Below, piece by piece: positions 1 to 8,102 of a stretch of 64,000 bases of DNA. Below the pieces are notes generated by a model. It was not told where the DNA came from. It saw only the letters and a program-made list of their open reading frames with translations, and did no database searches. Source of the stretch: Yersinia alsatica (GTDB lineage Bacteria; Pseudomonadota; Gammaproteobacteria; Enterobacterales; Enterobacteriaceae); contig NZ_CABHWW010000038.1 of assembly GCF_902170305.1 (NCBI RefSeq), positions 124,001 through 188,000 of the forward strand, given 5' to 3'. Position numbers and translations under genes: made by a program. How positions within the stretch are numbered: the first letter of the stretch is position 1; each line of letters starts with the position of its first letter.

Positions 1-356
1 AGATTGTTATCCGATAAGGCAACCACGTTAGACGGGGAATGACCTTACCGGTCCACCCAAAGGGTGTAGGTTATGGGAACAGGATCCACTGGGTCATTAA
101 CCTCCGGTAAGTGAAAAAGCAGTTTGTTTGAGGCTAAAACACTCAAACAGCTATACAAACTATAAACCGCATTACTATAGTTGCCACAGCAAAAATCGCC
201 CTGACGGCAATATAATCCGTTAGGGTAACAACATGTTGCTGGTCACTGGGATATCATGCGCTGAGTCTGATTCTGCGCACTCGAGGCTTCCCACGACTTT
301 GGCTATTTAAATAATCAGTTTATTATATGTATCCAAACCTAAACATTAGGTAAACC
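1..356. other. non-coding region upstream of treR with RNA-like inverted repeats
   Basis: No convincing gene. Frame 1 is open from base 1 to a TGA at 40-42 and could be the last 13 codons of an upstream gene, but this is too short to judge. The region holds an 8-bp perfect stem (44-51 with 104-111) enclosing a 5-bp hairpin (54-58/62-66) and a second stem (68-73/98-103). This fits a three-way-junction fold. An inverted repeat lies at 158-164/176-182. A further hairpin, CCCTGACGG with CCGTTAGGG, lies near 199-225. It probably contains the treR promoter, but no strong -10/-35 pair stands out. Confidence 0.4.
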
Positions 357-1304
357 ATGCAAAACCGTTTGACTATTAAGGACATTGCTCGCATGAGTGG
401 AGTTGGAAAATCCACGGTTTCGCGGGTACTCAATAATGAAGGCAGTGTCAGCCCACAGACGCGTGAGCGAGTCGAGGCGGTTATTCGTCAGCAGGGTTTT
501 ACGCCGTCTAAATCTGCCCGAGCCATGCGGGGGCAGAGCGACAAAGTGGTGGGGATAATTGTCTCCCGTCTGGATTCTCCGTCCGAAAATCAGGCAGTGC
601 GCACCATGTTGCCGCTGTTTTATCAGCAAGGTTACGACCCGATTCTGATGGAGAGTCAATTTGATCCCGCCCTCGTCACTGAGCATCTGCATATACTGCA
701 ACAGCGTAATGTGGATGGCGTGATTCTGTTTGGTTTCACCGGGTTAACCGCCGAAATGCTCTCTCCGTGGCAGGAAAAAATGGTGGTGTTAGCGCGGGAA
801 TATGAGGGTTTTTCTTCAGTTTGTTATGACGATGAAGGGGCGGTGCGCTTGTTGATGGATAAGCTGCGTCAGGCTGGGCATCGTCATATTAGCTATATCG
901 GCGTGCAGCCAACCGATGCCACTACCGGTCTGCTTCGTCACCAATCTTATCTTAATTACAGCCAGCAACATGGCTTGATACCCACAGTCGCGCTAGGTGA
1001 ATTGAGTTATCAGAGCGGGTTCCAGTTAGCGCCGCAAGTGATAAAGCCAGATACCTCGGCGTTAGTCTGTGCCTCTGACACCATCGCTATGGGGGTGAGT
1101 AAGTACTTGCAGCAGCAAGGGCAGCAACATATTCAGGTTTGCGGCATCGGGAATACACCCCTGTTGCACTTTTTATTCCCCAATAGCCTGTCTGTCGAGC
1201 TAGGTTATGGCAGCGCCGGGGTAAAAGCCGCGCAGCAATTGCTGGATCAACTCAATAATAATCAAAAAATTCAACAAATTATCATTCCCGGCCAACTTGC
1301 TTGA
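357..1304 (+). CDS. treR: trehalose operon repressor TreR (LacI family)
   Basis: LacI-type repressor of trehalose uptake and breakdown; in E. coli it responds to trehalose 6-phosphate. Residues 1-60 form the DNA-binding headpiece: a helix-turn-helix at about 6-25 (IKDIARMSGVGKSTVSRVLN) followed by a hinge helix. The rest is a periplasmic-binding-protein-like sensor domain. Its 315 residues match the E. coli family length. It lies directly upstream of treB-treC in the same direction, and a perfect GGGAACGTTCCC palindrome before treB is its expected operator. Identity rests on family resemblance plus operon context. Confidence 0.95.
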   Translation: MQNRLTIKDIARMSGVGKSTVSRVLNNEGSVSPQTRERVEAVIRQQGFTPSKSARAMRGQSDKVVGIIVSRLDSPSENQAVRTMLPLFYQQGYDPILMESQFDPALVTEHLHILQQRNVDGVILFGFTGLTAEMLSPWQEKMVVLAREYEGFSSVCYDDEGAVRLLMDKLRQAGHRHISYIGVQPTDATTGLLRHQSYLNYSQQHGLIPTVALGELSYQSGFQLAPQVIKPDTSALVCASDTIAMGVSKYLQQQGQQHIQVCGIGNTPLLHFLFPNSLSVELGYGSAGVKAAQQLLDQLNNNQKIQQIIIPGQLA

Positions 1305-1437
1305 TACCTCTGTTCTCCGCCTGATGTTGCTGACCCTCCCATCCTGAGTGGTGGGGGCGGCTGGTGGTAGTGCAACCCTGAACTTTAGATAAAAAATTGT
1401 ACAAAAAATTGTCAAATTGTGATCTTTAACTCAAGTT

Positions 1438-1449
1438 GGGAACGTTCCC
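1438..1449. promoter_or_regulatory. TreR operator before treB
   Basis: Perfect 12-bp palindrome GGGAACGTTCCC about 160 bp before the treB start, matching the known TreR box of E. coli. A degenerate CRP-like half-site (TGTGA at 1418-1422) sits just upstream. That would fit catabolite activation, but the second half-site is poor. Confidence 0.8.
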
Positions 1450-1605
1450 ATTTCATAAAAATAAATACATAGCTAATCTTTAATGAGCTGAATATTTAAT
1501 CGGCCATTATTTTTAATTTGTTTTTATTTAAGCCAGAACAGATAGATTTCAGAAAAAATCTTACAACTCAGCATGCTACTCCACCTTTACGAAAGGTACG
1601 TTGAA

Positions 1606-3021
1606 ATGAGCAAAGTAAAACAACAAGACATCGATCAGTTGATCGTATTGGTGGGGGGCAGAGAGAATATTGCCACCGTCAGCCACTGTATTACCCGGTT
1701 ACGTTTTGTGTTAAATGACCCGTCGAAAGCTTCTCCTAAAGAGCTTGAAAAGCTATCGATGGTCAAAGGTTGCTTTACCAATGCCGGGCAATTTCAAGTC
1801 GTTATCGGGCCAGAAGTCGATGATTACTACCAAGCATTGATTGCCAAAATTGGCTTGAATGAAGTGGATAAAGAACAGACCAAACTGGCGGCACGGCAGA
1901 ACATGACGTGGTTTGAGCGCGGAATTTCTCACTTTGCCGAGATCTTCTTCCCACTGTTACCGGCGCTGATTAGTGGCGGCTTGATCCTCGGCTTCCGTAA
2001 TGTGATCGGCGACATTCCCATGTCTGATGGCAAAACGCTGGCGCAGATGTATCCGGCGTGGAAGACCATTTACGACTTCCTCTGGTTACTGGGCGAAGCC
2101 ATCTTCTTCTATCTACCTGTCGCGATTTGCTGGTCGACAGTGAAGAAAATGGGTGGCACACCCGTGTTGGGGATTGTGCTGGGTATCACCTTGGTTTCAC
2201 CTCAGTTAATGAACTCCTATCTGCTAGGGCAACAAATTCCAGAGGTATGGAATTTTGGCTGGTTCACCATTGAAAAAGTGGGTTATCAGGCACAGGTTAT
2301 CCCCTCGATTCTGGCGGGCTTAGCACTGGGCTGGATTGAAACCAATCTGAAGAAAATTATTCCCGCTTACCTTTATCTGGTGGTGGTGCCGGTGGTTTCT
2401 CTGCTACTGGCGGTGTTCCTTGCCCACACATTGATTGGGCCATTTGGCCGCATGATTGGTGATGGCGTGGCATGGGGCGTGAAAGCGGTGATGACCGGCA
2501 GTTTCGCACCTATTGGGGCGGCACTGTTTGGTTTCCTGTATGCGCCATTAGTCATTACCGGGGTGCATCAAACCACGCTGGCCATTGATATGCAGATGAT
2601 TCAGAGCATGGGCGGTACACCGGTTTGGCCATTAATTGCCTTGTCGAATATCGCGCAGGCTTCTGCGGTACTGGGCATTATCATTATCAGCCGTAAGGTC
2701 AATGAGCGCGAAATCTCTGTTCCGGCGGCCATTTCGGCCTATCTCGGTGTGACAGAGCCCGCCATGTACGGTATCAATTTGAAATACCGCTTCCCAATGT
2801 TGTGCGCCATGATTGGTTCTGCCCTGGCTGGCCTGATTTGCGGGCTAACAGGTGTGATGGCGAACGGGATTGGAGTGGGTGGTTTACCGGGTATTTTATC
2901 CATCAAGCCGCAATTCTGGGCAATTTATGCTTTGGCGATGCTGGTGGCGATTGTGGTGCCGCTGGTGCTGACCATCTTGGTTTATAAACGTAAAGATAGC
3001 CGCGGCGAATTGCCGGTCTAA
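1606..3021 (+). CDS. treB: PTS trehalose transporter EIIBC (TreB)
   Basis: Imports trehalose across the inner membrane and phosphorylates it to trehalose 6-phosphate. The N-terminal EIIB domain carries the phosphocysteine in SHCITRLRF (Cys28). The remaining ~370 residues are a hydrophobic EIIC permease with many membrane segments. There is no EIIA domain, so it needs a separate EIIA (EIIA-Glc in E. coli). The frame opens at 1573, but the ATG at 1606 was chosen: it gives MSKVKQQDID as in E. coli TreB and follows GAAAGG at 1591-1596. Product is 471 residues, close to the E. coli length. Confidence 0.95.
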   Translation: MSKVKQQDIDQLIVLVGGRENIATVSHCITRLRFVLNDPSKASPKELEKLSMVKGCFTNAGQFQVVIGPEVDDYYQALIAKIGLNEVDKEQTKLAARQNMTWFERGISHFAEIFFPLLPALISGGLILGFRNVIGDIPMSDGKTLAQMYPAWKTIYDFLWLLGEAIFFYLPVAICWSTVKKMGGTPVLGIVLGITLVSPQLMNSYLLGQQIPEVWNFGWFTIEKVGYQAQVIPSILAGLALGWIETNLKKIIPAYLYLVVVPVVSLLLAVFLAHTLIGPFGRMIGDGVAWGVKAVMTGSFAPIGAALFGFLYAPLVITGVHQTTLAIDMQMIQSMGGTPVWPLIALSNIAQASAVLGIIIISRKVNEREISVPAAISAYLGVTEPAMYGINLKYRFPMLCAMIGSALAGLICGLTGVMANGIGVGGLPGILSIKPQFWAIYALAMLVAIVVPLVLTILVYKRKDSRGELPV

Positions 3022-3101
3022 GTCATGAACCTCCGCCAGTGGTCATTACCTGGCGGAGTGATTGTTAATTCTTTCGGTTTTTCTACAAATAAGAGTCTGT
3101 T

Positions 3102-4763
3102 ATGAATAATCCTATCCCCTGGTGGCAAAACGGTGTCATTTATCAAATTTACCCGAAGAGTTTTCAGGACAGTACCGGCAATGGTTTCGGTGATCTGGCA
3201 GGTGTGACGCAACGGTTGGATTATCTGCAAAAGCTGGGTATTGATGCCATTTGGCTGACACCGGTTTATGTCTCGCCGCAAGTGGATAACGGTTATGACG
3301 TTGCGGATTACTGCGCTATTGACCCGGCGTACGGTACTTTGGATGATTTTAAACATCTGGTCGCGCAAGCCCATCAACGTGGTATCCGTATCGTGATGGA
3401 TATGGTGTTTAACCACACTTCCACTGAACATGCCTGGTTTAAAGCAGCACAAGACCGCAACAGCCCCTATCGTCAGTTTTATATTTGGCGTGATGGTGAG
3501 GGCGATAATTTACCGAATAACTGGCGCTCAAAATTTGGTGGTAATGCCTGGCAATGGCACGCTGCCAGTGGTCAGTATTATCTGCATTTATTCGCCACCG
3601 AGCAGGCTGACCTCAATTGGGAGCATCAGCCGGTACGCGATGAACTGAAAAAAGTGTGTGAATTTTGGGCTGATATCGGTGTAGATGGCTTGCGGTTAGA
3701 CGTCATCAATCTGGTGTCTAAACAGCAAGATTTCCCGGACGATTTTGACGGTGATGGCCGCCGTTTTTATACTGATGGCCCACGTATCCACGAATTTTTG
3801 CAAGAAATGAGCCGCGATGTGTTTCAGCCGCGCGGCCTGATGACCGTGGGCGAGATGTCCTCCACTCGCCTTGAGCATTGTCAGCGGTATGCCGCCTTAG
3901 GGGGTGATGAGCTGTCGATGACCTTTAATTTCCACCATTTGAAAGTGGACTATCTCAATGGCGAAAAATGGTCGTTGATACCACCGGATCGTGTTGAGTT
4001 AAAACAGATTTTTAACCAGTGGCAGCAGGGCATGCATAACCGGGCATGGAATGCGTTGTTCTGGTGTAACCACGACCAGCCGCGCATTGTGTCGCGTTTT
4101 GGTGACGAAGGGGCGCTGCGCCTACCTGCGGCCAAGATGCTGGCGATGGTGCTGCATGGGATGCAGGGCACGCCCTATATTTATCAAGGCGAAGAGATTG
4201 GGATGACCAATCCAAACTTCAGCTCGATTGATCAATATCGTGATGTTGAAAGTTTGAATATGTTTGCTGAGTTAAGTGCTCAAGGGCGCGATTCTGACGA
4301 GTTACTGGCGATTTTAGCGACGAAATCCCGTGATAATGGCCGTACGCCAATGCAATGGGATCGCCGCCGTAATGCTGGATTTAGCCAAGGGACACCGTGG
4401 ATAGAGCCTTGCAGTAATTATACTGAGATTAACGTTGATGCCGCTTTGGCAGATGCTGACTCGGTTTTTTATGCCTATCAATATCTTATCGCCCTGCGCA
4501 AACAGCATGATGTGTTCACCTTTGGTGACTATCAGGATCTTTGCCCACAGCACCCTGATTTATGGTGCTATTTGCGCAGCTGGCAAGGCAAGCAGCTACT
4601 GGTGGTAGCGAATCTGAGTGCTCAAGCGCAGCAATGGTCGCCAGAGGGGATTGAACTGGATGGTAACTGGCAATTGTTGATGAGTAGCTATGGCGAAAGT
4701 GCTTTCCAGCCACAAGAAATGACACTGCGGGCGTTTGAGGGGATTTATTGGGTTCGGGGTTAA
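3102..4763 (+). CDS. treC: trehalose-6-phosphate hydrolase (alpha,alpha-phosphotrehalase)
   Basis: GH13 enzyme that splits cytoplasmic trehalose 6-phosphate into glucose and glucose 6-phosphate. GH13 landmarks are clear: DMVFNHTS near 100-107, the nucleophile Asp200 in GLRLDVIN, the acid/base Glu251 in VGEM, and the transition-state pair NHD at 323-325. The 553 residues agree with E. coli TreC. It follows treB by 80 bp and is presumably cotranscribed. No intrinsic terminator is obvious after it. Confidence 0.95.
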   Translation: MNNPIPWWQNGVIYQIYPKSFQDSTGNGFGDLAGVTQRLDYLQKLGIDAIWLTPVYVSPQVDNGYDVADYCAIDPAYGTLDDFKHLVAQAHQRGIRIVMDMVFNHTSTEHAWFKAAQDRNSPYRQFYIWRDGEGDNLPNNWRSKFGGNAWQWHAASGQYYLHLFATEQADLNWEHQPVRDELKKVCEFWADIGVDGLRLDVINLVSKQQDFPDDFDGDGRRFYTDGPRIHEFLQEMSRDVFQPRGLMTVGEMSSTRLEHCQRYAALGGDELSMTFNFHHLKVDYLNGEKWSLIPPDRVELKQIFNQWQQGMHNRAWNALFWCNHDQPRIVSRFGDEGALRLPAAKMLAMVLHGMQGTPYIYQGEEIGMTNPNFSSIDQYRDVESLNMFAELSAQGRDSDELLAILATKSRDNGRTPMQWDRRRNAGFSQGTPWIEPCSNYTEINVDAALADADSVFYAYQYLIALRKQHDVFTFGDYQDLCPQHPDLWCYLRSWQGKQLLVVANLSAQAQQWSPEGIELDGNWQLLMSSYGESAFQPQEMTLRAFEGIYWVRG

Positions 4764-4820
4764 ATGTAGATTAACTGATTTATTTCAAACATATATTGGT
4801 ACCCAGCTCAGTGCCTGTGT

Positions 4821-4871
4821 TAACGCAAAAGTTAATATTATCTTTTGCGTTAAGTTAACTTATGCGATAAT
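4821..4871 (+). promoter_or_regulatory. putative operator and promoter of the toxin-antitoxin pair
   Basis: An 11-bp perfect inverted repeat (TAACGCAAAAG 4821-4831 and CTTTTGCGTTA 4842-4852) with a 10-bp spacer overlaps a candidate -35 (TTGCGT 4845-4850). A candidate -10 (GATAAT) lies at 4866-4871. Its position suits autorepression by the antitoxin. There is no T-run, so it is unlikely to be the treC terminator. Confidence 0.55.
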
Positions 4872-4894
4872 TCGAACAGCATAAGGAGCATGCA

Positions 4895-5212
4895 ATGTTC
4901 GAACTTTTATATCATCCAGAAGCTGTACAGGAAGTGGCGGATTTACCGGATATTCTCCGAGGTAAAATGGCCAGGCTATTGGAACAGTTGGAGTGTCGGG
5001 GGAATGATTTGCGCTTTCCTCTGACTCGCCCAATCAGAAATGGATTATTTGAATTGCGGGCGTCTGGAACTGATATAGCACGGACGTTGTTTGTTTTTCA
5101 GCAAGGGAAGCAAATTTTTATCTTGCGGTGTTTTATCAAAAAGTCAGAAAAAACACCCCCAAAAGAGATTATGCTGGCCTTACAACGATTGGAGGATTTA
5201 ACTGATGCCTAA
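4895..5212 (+). CDS. HigB/RelE-superfamily toxin (phage Gp49-like)
   Basis: 105 residues, resembling the HigB-like branch of RelE toxins (Gp49/DUF891 type), which cut mRNA on the ribosome. Typical features visible are the N-terminal LLYHPEAVQEV, the central RNGLFELRA, and a C-terminal IFILRCFIKKSEKTPP rich in basic residues. A strong ribosome site AAGGAG (4883-4888) precedes the ATG. The toxin gene comes first and overlaps the antitoxin gene by 8 bp, the usual HigBA order. Family call is by motif; activity is inferred. Confidence 0.8.
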   Translation: MFELLYHPEAVQEVADLPDILRGKMARLLEQLECRGNDLRFPLTRPIRNGLFELRASGTDIARTLFVFQQGKQIFILRCFIKKSEKTPPKEIMLALQRLEDLTDA

Positions 5213-5495
5213 AGTCACTGCAGTGAGCCACACTGAGGTCAAAAAACGTCTGTTAAATACGCCAGAGGCCATTGCCGCCTATGAAGAGGCGGCTGATGAA
5301 TATGCGCTGCTTGAGCAGTTAACTGAATGGCGTACCAAGGCGGGCCTCACGAAAGCGGATGTTGCTCAACGTATGGGGGTTAAACCTCCGGCGATAAATC
5401 GCCTTGAAAACAATATCACCAAAGCTTCATGGCAAACCTTAAGGCGCTATGCCGCAGCTTGTGGTGTCTCGTTGGCGATTATTGCGCGTTCATAA
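5205..5495 (+). CDS. HigA-like Xre-family antitoxin
   Basis: 96 residues with a helix-turn-helix in the second half (about 48-80: WRTKAGLTKADVAQRMGVKPPAINRLEN), typical of Xre/Cro antitoxins. The N-terminal part (TPEAIAAYEEAADEYALLEQL) resembles the toxin-neutralising segment of HigA proteins. It is translationally coupled to the toxin by overlap and probably represses the pair through the inverted repeat at 4821-4852. Confidence 0.8.
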   Translation: MPKVTAVSHTEVKKRLLNTPEAIAAYEEAADEYALLEQLTEWRTKAGLTKADVAQRMGVKPPAINRLENNITKASWQTLRRYAAACGVSLAIIARS

Positions 5496-5574
5496 TTCAG
5501 TAACTTAATGAACACTGTGGAGTTTTGTGGGCTCTCAAGTGATTACAGCACGAGAAAGTGTGAGCCCCCCCAAA

Positions 5575-6309
5575 TCACGCCCCCAGTTTTAGTGGCGGTA
5601 ATTGAGAAAAAATACTAACCAGACCTTCACCCCACCCTTTGCGGATCATCATAAAATAGGGGTGATCTTCGGTGATCCGATACTGTTGTTCGGTGCTAAA
5701 ACTGTCGAGTGGGTAGATCATCACATCCAGTGGCAACCCCACCGACAAATTACTGCGCAAGGTTGAATCCATCGAGATCAACGCGCACTGCATTGCTTGC
5801 TCCAGAGGGGTGTCATAGCCCAACACGCGATCAATAATCGGCTTGCCGTACTTACTTTCGCCAATCTGAAAATAGGGCGTATCCTGCGTGGCCTCAATAA
5901 AATTACCTTGCGGATAAATATGAAATAGCCGCAGTCCTTCGCCTTTAATTTGCCCACCTAACAGTAAGTTACAGTTGAAATCGGTCCCGCCGCTGTTTTG
6001 TTGCGCGCCACTGTCCCGGTTAATTACCTCCCTCACTGTTTCGCCCAGTAATGTGGCGGCTTCGTACATTGAATGCACGTTCATCAGGTTGGTTTGTTCC
6101 GAGTCCAGACAGCGGCGTTGCAGCAAACTGACAATGCTCTGTGTGGTAGCCAGATTGCCCGCACTTTGCACCACCAGCGTTCGTTCGCCATCTTGCTGAA
6201 AGAGATGCAATTTTCGGAAAGTGGAAATATGATCCACTCCGGCATTGGTACGGGAATCTGAAGCAAACACTAGCCCGGACGACAGCCGCATGGCCACACA
6301 GTAGGTCAT
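5575..6309 (-). CDS. Anbu, proteasome-like Ntn hydrolase
   Basis: 244-residue member of the Anbu family, ancestral-type bacterial homologues of the proteasome beta subunit and HslV. After removal of Met1, Thr becomes residue 1 (TYCVAM), with Asp17 in FASDSRT and a lysine at about 32 (FRKLH). These correspond to the proteasome Thr1/Asp17/Lys33 set. Last gene of a four-gene run with ATP-grasp, alpha-E and transglutaminase-like proteins, the standard Anbu neighbourhood. Its substrate is not established; a role in processing a peptide made by the ATP-grasp partner has been proposed for such operons. Confidence 0.88.
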   Translation of the reverse strand: MTYCVAMRLSSGLVFASDSRTNAGVDHISTFRKLHLFQQDGERTLVVQSAGNLATTQSIVSLLQRRCLDSEQTNLMNVHSMYEAATLLGETVREVINRDSGAQQNSGGTDFNCNLLLGGQIKGEGLRLFHIYPQGNFIEATQDTPYFQIGESKYGKPIIDRVLGYDTPLEQAMQCALISMDSTLRSNLSVGLPLDVMIYPLDSFSTEQQYRITEDHPYFMMIRKGWGEGLVSIFSQLPPLKLGA

Positions 6310-6354
6310 AATATATACCCTTATCTATTAGGTTGTTCGCCGTCAGTAGCACGT

Positions 6355-7176
6355 TTATTGCGACATATCTTGTCGCGGATTGGATAACATATGCACAGCA
6401 GCAATGGTTTGCATATCTTCATAACCACCGCCACGGCGAATACCGCGCACCGGACAGGCATCCAGATAATCGATACCCACCGCCAGTTTCAGATGCTGAT
6501 TCGGTTTACAGGTATTATTGGTGACATCAAAACTCTGCCAATGCCCATTCAGCCACACTTCCGCCCAAGCATGGGTCGCCACATGACTAGAGGATTCTGT
6601 ATAAAGATAGCCGCTAACATAGCGCGCCGGAATATTTAAACTTCGGCAACAGGCAAGAAAGACGTGGGTATGGTCCTGACAGACCCCTTGTTCAGCAGCA
6701 AAAGCCTGAGCTGCGCTGTCTTGCACTGTTGTCGTGCCTGGGCTATAGGGCATTTTAGCCAGTAACTCCCCCATCATTTGGGTCAGACAATCTAACTGGG
6801 CCTCTGCGCTGGTGACGCCCTGACAATAGCCCGCGGCAAATTGGCGGATGGCTGAATCGGGTTGAGTCAGTGGGCTATGGCGCAAAAAGACCAGTGGGGA
6901 GAGATGGTCGCCGCTGTCATCCTCAACATTGTCTTCAATGTCTACCACGCCCTGAGCTTGAATGGTTATGGCCTGATGCGGCTTATCCAATGTCAGCACA
7001 TGCAGTACATTGCCGAAAGCGTCCGTGGTGCAAATTGCGTCTTCCGGCAAGGTTAATTGCCAAGACAAAATGCGCTGATGAGCGGAATCCTGCGGGGTCA
7101 GACGCAAATACTGAGTGCTGTGCTGCACCAACTGGGCATAAGTGTAATGGGTACTGTGATCGACATTCAGTCTCAT
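6355..7176 (-). CDS. transglutaminase-like cysteine peptidase of the Anbu operon
   Basis: 273 residues with an N-terminal beta-rich domain followed by a transglutaminase-like core. The expected triad is visible: Cys166 in EQGVCQDHTHVF, His202 in THAWAEVW and Asp217 in SFDVTN. The start overlaps the stop of the alpha-E gene by 4 bp, so the two are translationally coupled. It probably acts as a peptidase or amidase on the product of the operon's ATP-grasp ligase; that is inference from neighbours. Confidence 0.88.
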   Translation of the reverse strand: MRLNVDHSTHYTYAQLVQHSTQYLRLTPQDSAHQRILSWQLTLPEDAICTTDAFGNVLHVLTLDKPHQAITIQAQGVVDIEDNVEDDSGDHLSPLVFLRHSPLTQPDSAIRQFAAGYCQGVTSAEAQLDCLTQMMGELLAKMPYSPGTTTVQDSAAQAFAAEQGVCQDHTHVFLACCRSLNIPARYVSGYLYTESSSHVATHAWAEVWLNGHWQSFDVTNNTCKPNQHLKLAVGIDYLDACPVRGIRRGGGYEDMQTIAAVHMLSNPRQDMSQ

Positions 7177-8102
7177 TGGACCTCCAAATAGGTTTGACGA
7201 ATGCTGTCAGCGATAGCATTTATCTTGCCTAAAAAATCCATCAGATAGACGTGCAGGCCATCGGCCATGACATCGGTGATGCTGCTAAAACGTAACTCGG
7301 CCAGCAAAATACTGACTAAGCGCCGAGGCTGATTGCTACGATTGCCACCAATCAATGCCAATTGCTGCTCCATATCATTGATGCAGGCCAGCAGAGATCG
7401 TGGGATTTCATTGCGTAAAATCAGTAGCTCAGCAATGGCTTCCCGGCTCAGTTGTTGCTTATACAAACTGTGGTAAGCCTCACGGGCACTGACGGCCCGC
7501 AACAAGGTGTCCATCCGGTAATATTCGCGCACTGGATCATCGTCACTATCCAGCAACTGATTTTTCACATCCAACAGACGGGCGGTACTGTCAGCTCGCT
7601 CAATCAAGGTGCCCAGGCGAATAAAATAGAGCGCATCACTGCGCAGTAAGGTGCCATACACCGCACCACGAAACAGATGTGAGCGCTCCTTAACCCAGTC
7701 AAAAAAGGCATCAATTCCGGCGGCGCTGATTCCTTGACGGCGTAACTGTTTCATCTCAATCCACGTGGCGTTAATGCTTTCCCACACCTCTGACGACAAA
7801 CTGCCCCGCACCGCATGAGCGTTATTCCACGCCATCTGTAAGCAACTGAAAATACTGCTGGGATTGTTGCTATCGAGCACGAAAAAGTTCAGCAGGTGGG
7901 TCATGGAGACCTGCGGATAATGCTCGGCAAATAGCGCCTGAGTATTGCTCAAGCTAAGAGGCACCAGTAAATCAAAATTTACGCGATTGCTGGTGGGCAT
8001 CATCGACAGGCGGTTGGTGACATCCAGTACCCGGGTAATGTTCTCTGCCCGCTCGAGATAACGGGCCATCCAATAAAGCTCACTGGCTGTTCGGCTTAGC
8101 AT
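7173..8102 (-). CDS. alpha-E domain protein of the Anbu operon
   Basis: 309-residue, largely helical protein beginning MLSRTASELYWMARYLERAENITRVLDV, the signature opening of the alpha-E family (DUF403). Its biochemical role is unknown. Family members almost always neighbour circularly permuted ATP-grasp proteins, as here. It overlaps the upstream ATP-grasp gene by 7 bp and the downstream transglutaminase gene by 4 bp, showing a tightly coupled operon. Confidence 0.88.
   Translation of the reverse strand: MLSRTASELYWMARYLERAENITRVLDVTNRLSMMPTSNRVNFDLLVPLSLSNTQALFAEHYPQVSMTHLLNFFVLDSNNPSSIFSCLQMAWNNAHAVRGSLSSEVWESINATWIEMKQLRRQGISAAGIDAFFDWVKERSHLFRGAVYGTLLRSDALYFIRLGTLIERADSTARLLDVKNQLLDSDDDPVREYYRMDTLLRAVSAREAYHSLYKQQLSREAIAELLILRNEIPRSLLACINDMEQQLALIGGNRSNQPRRLVSILLAELRFSSITDVMADGLHVYLMDFLGKINAIADSIRQTYLEVQ

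Noticed and set aside
1-356. A known riboswitch upstream of treR
   Set aside because: The predicted stems do not carry the conserved bases I would expect for cobalamin, FMN, Moco or cyclic-di-GMP riboswitches, so no class is assigned.
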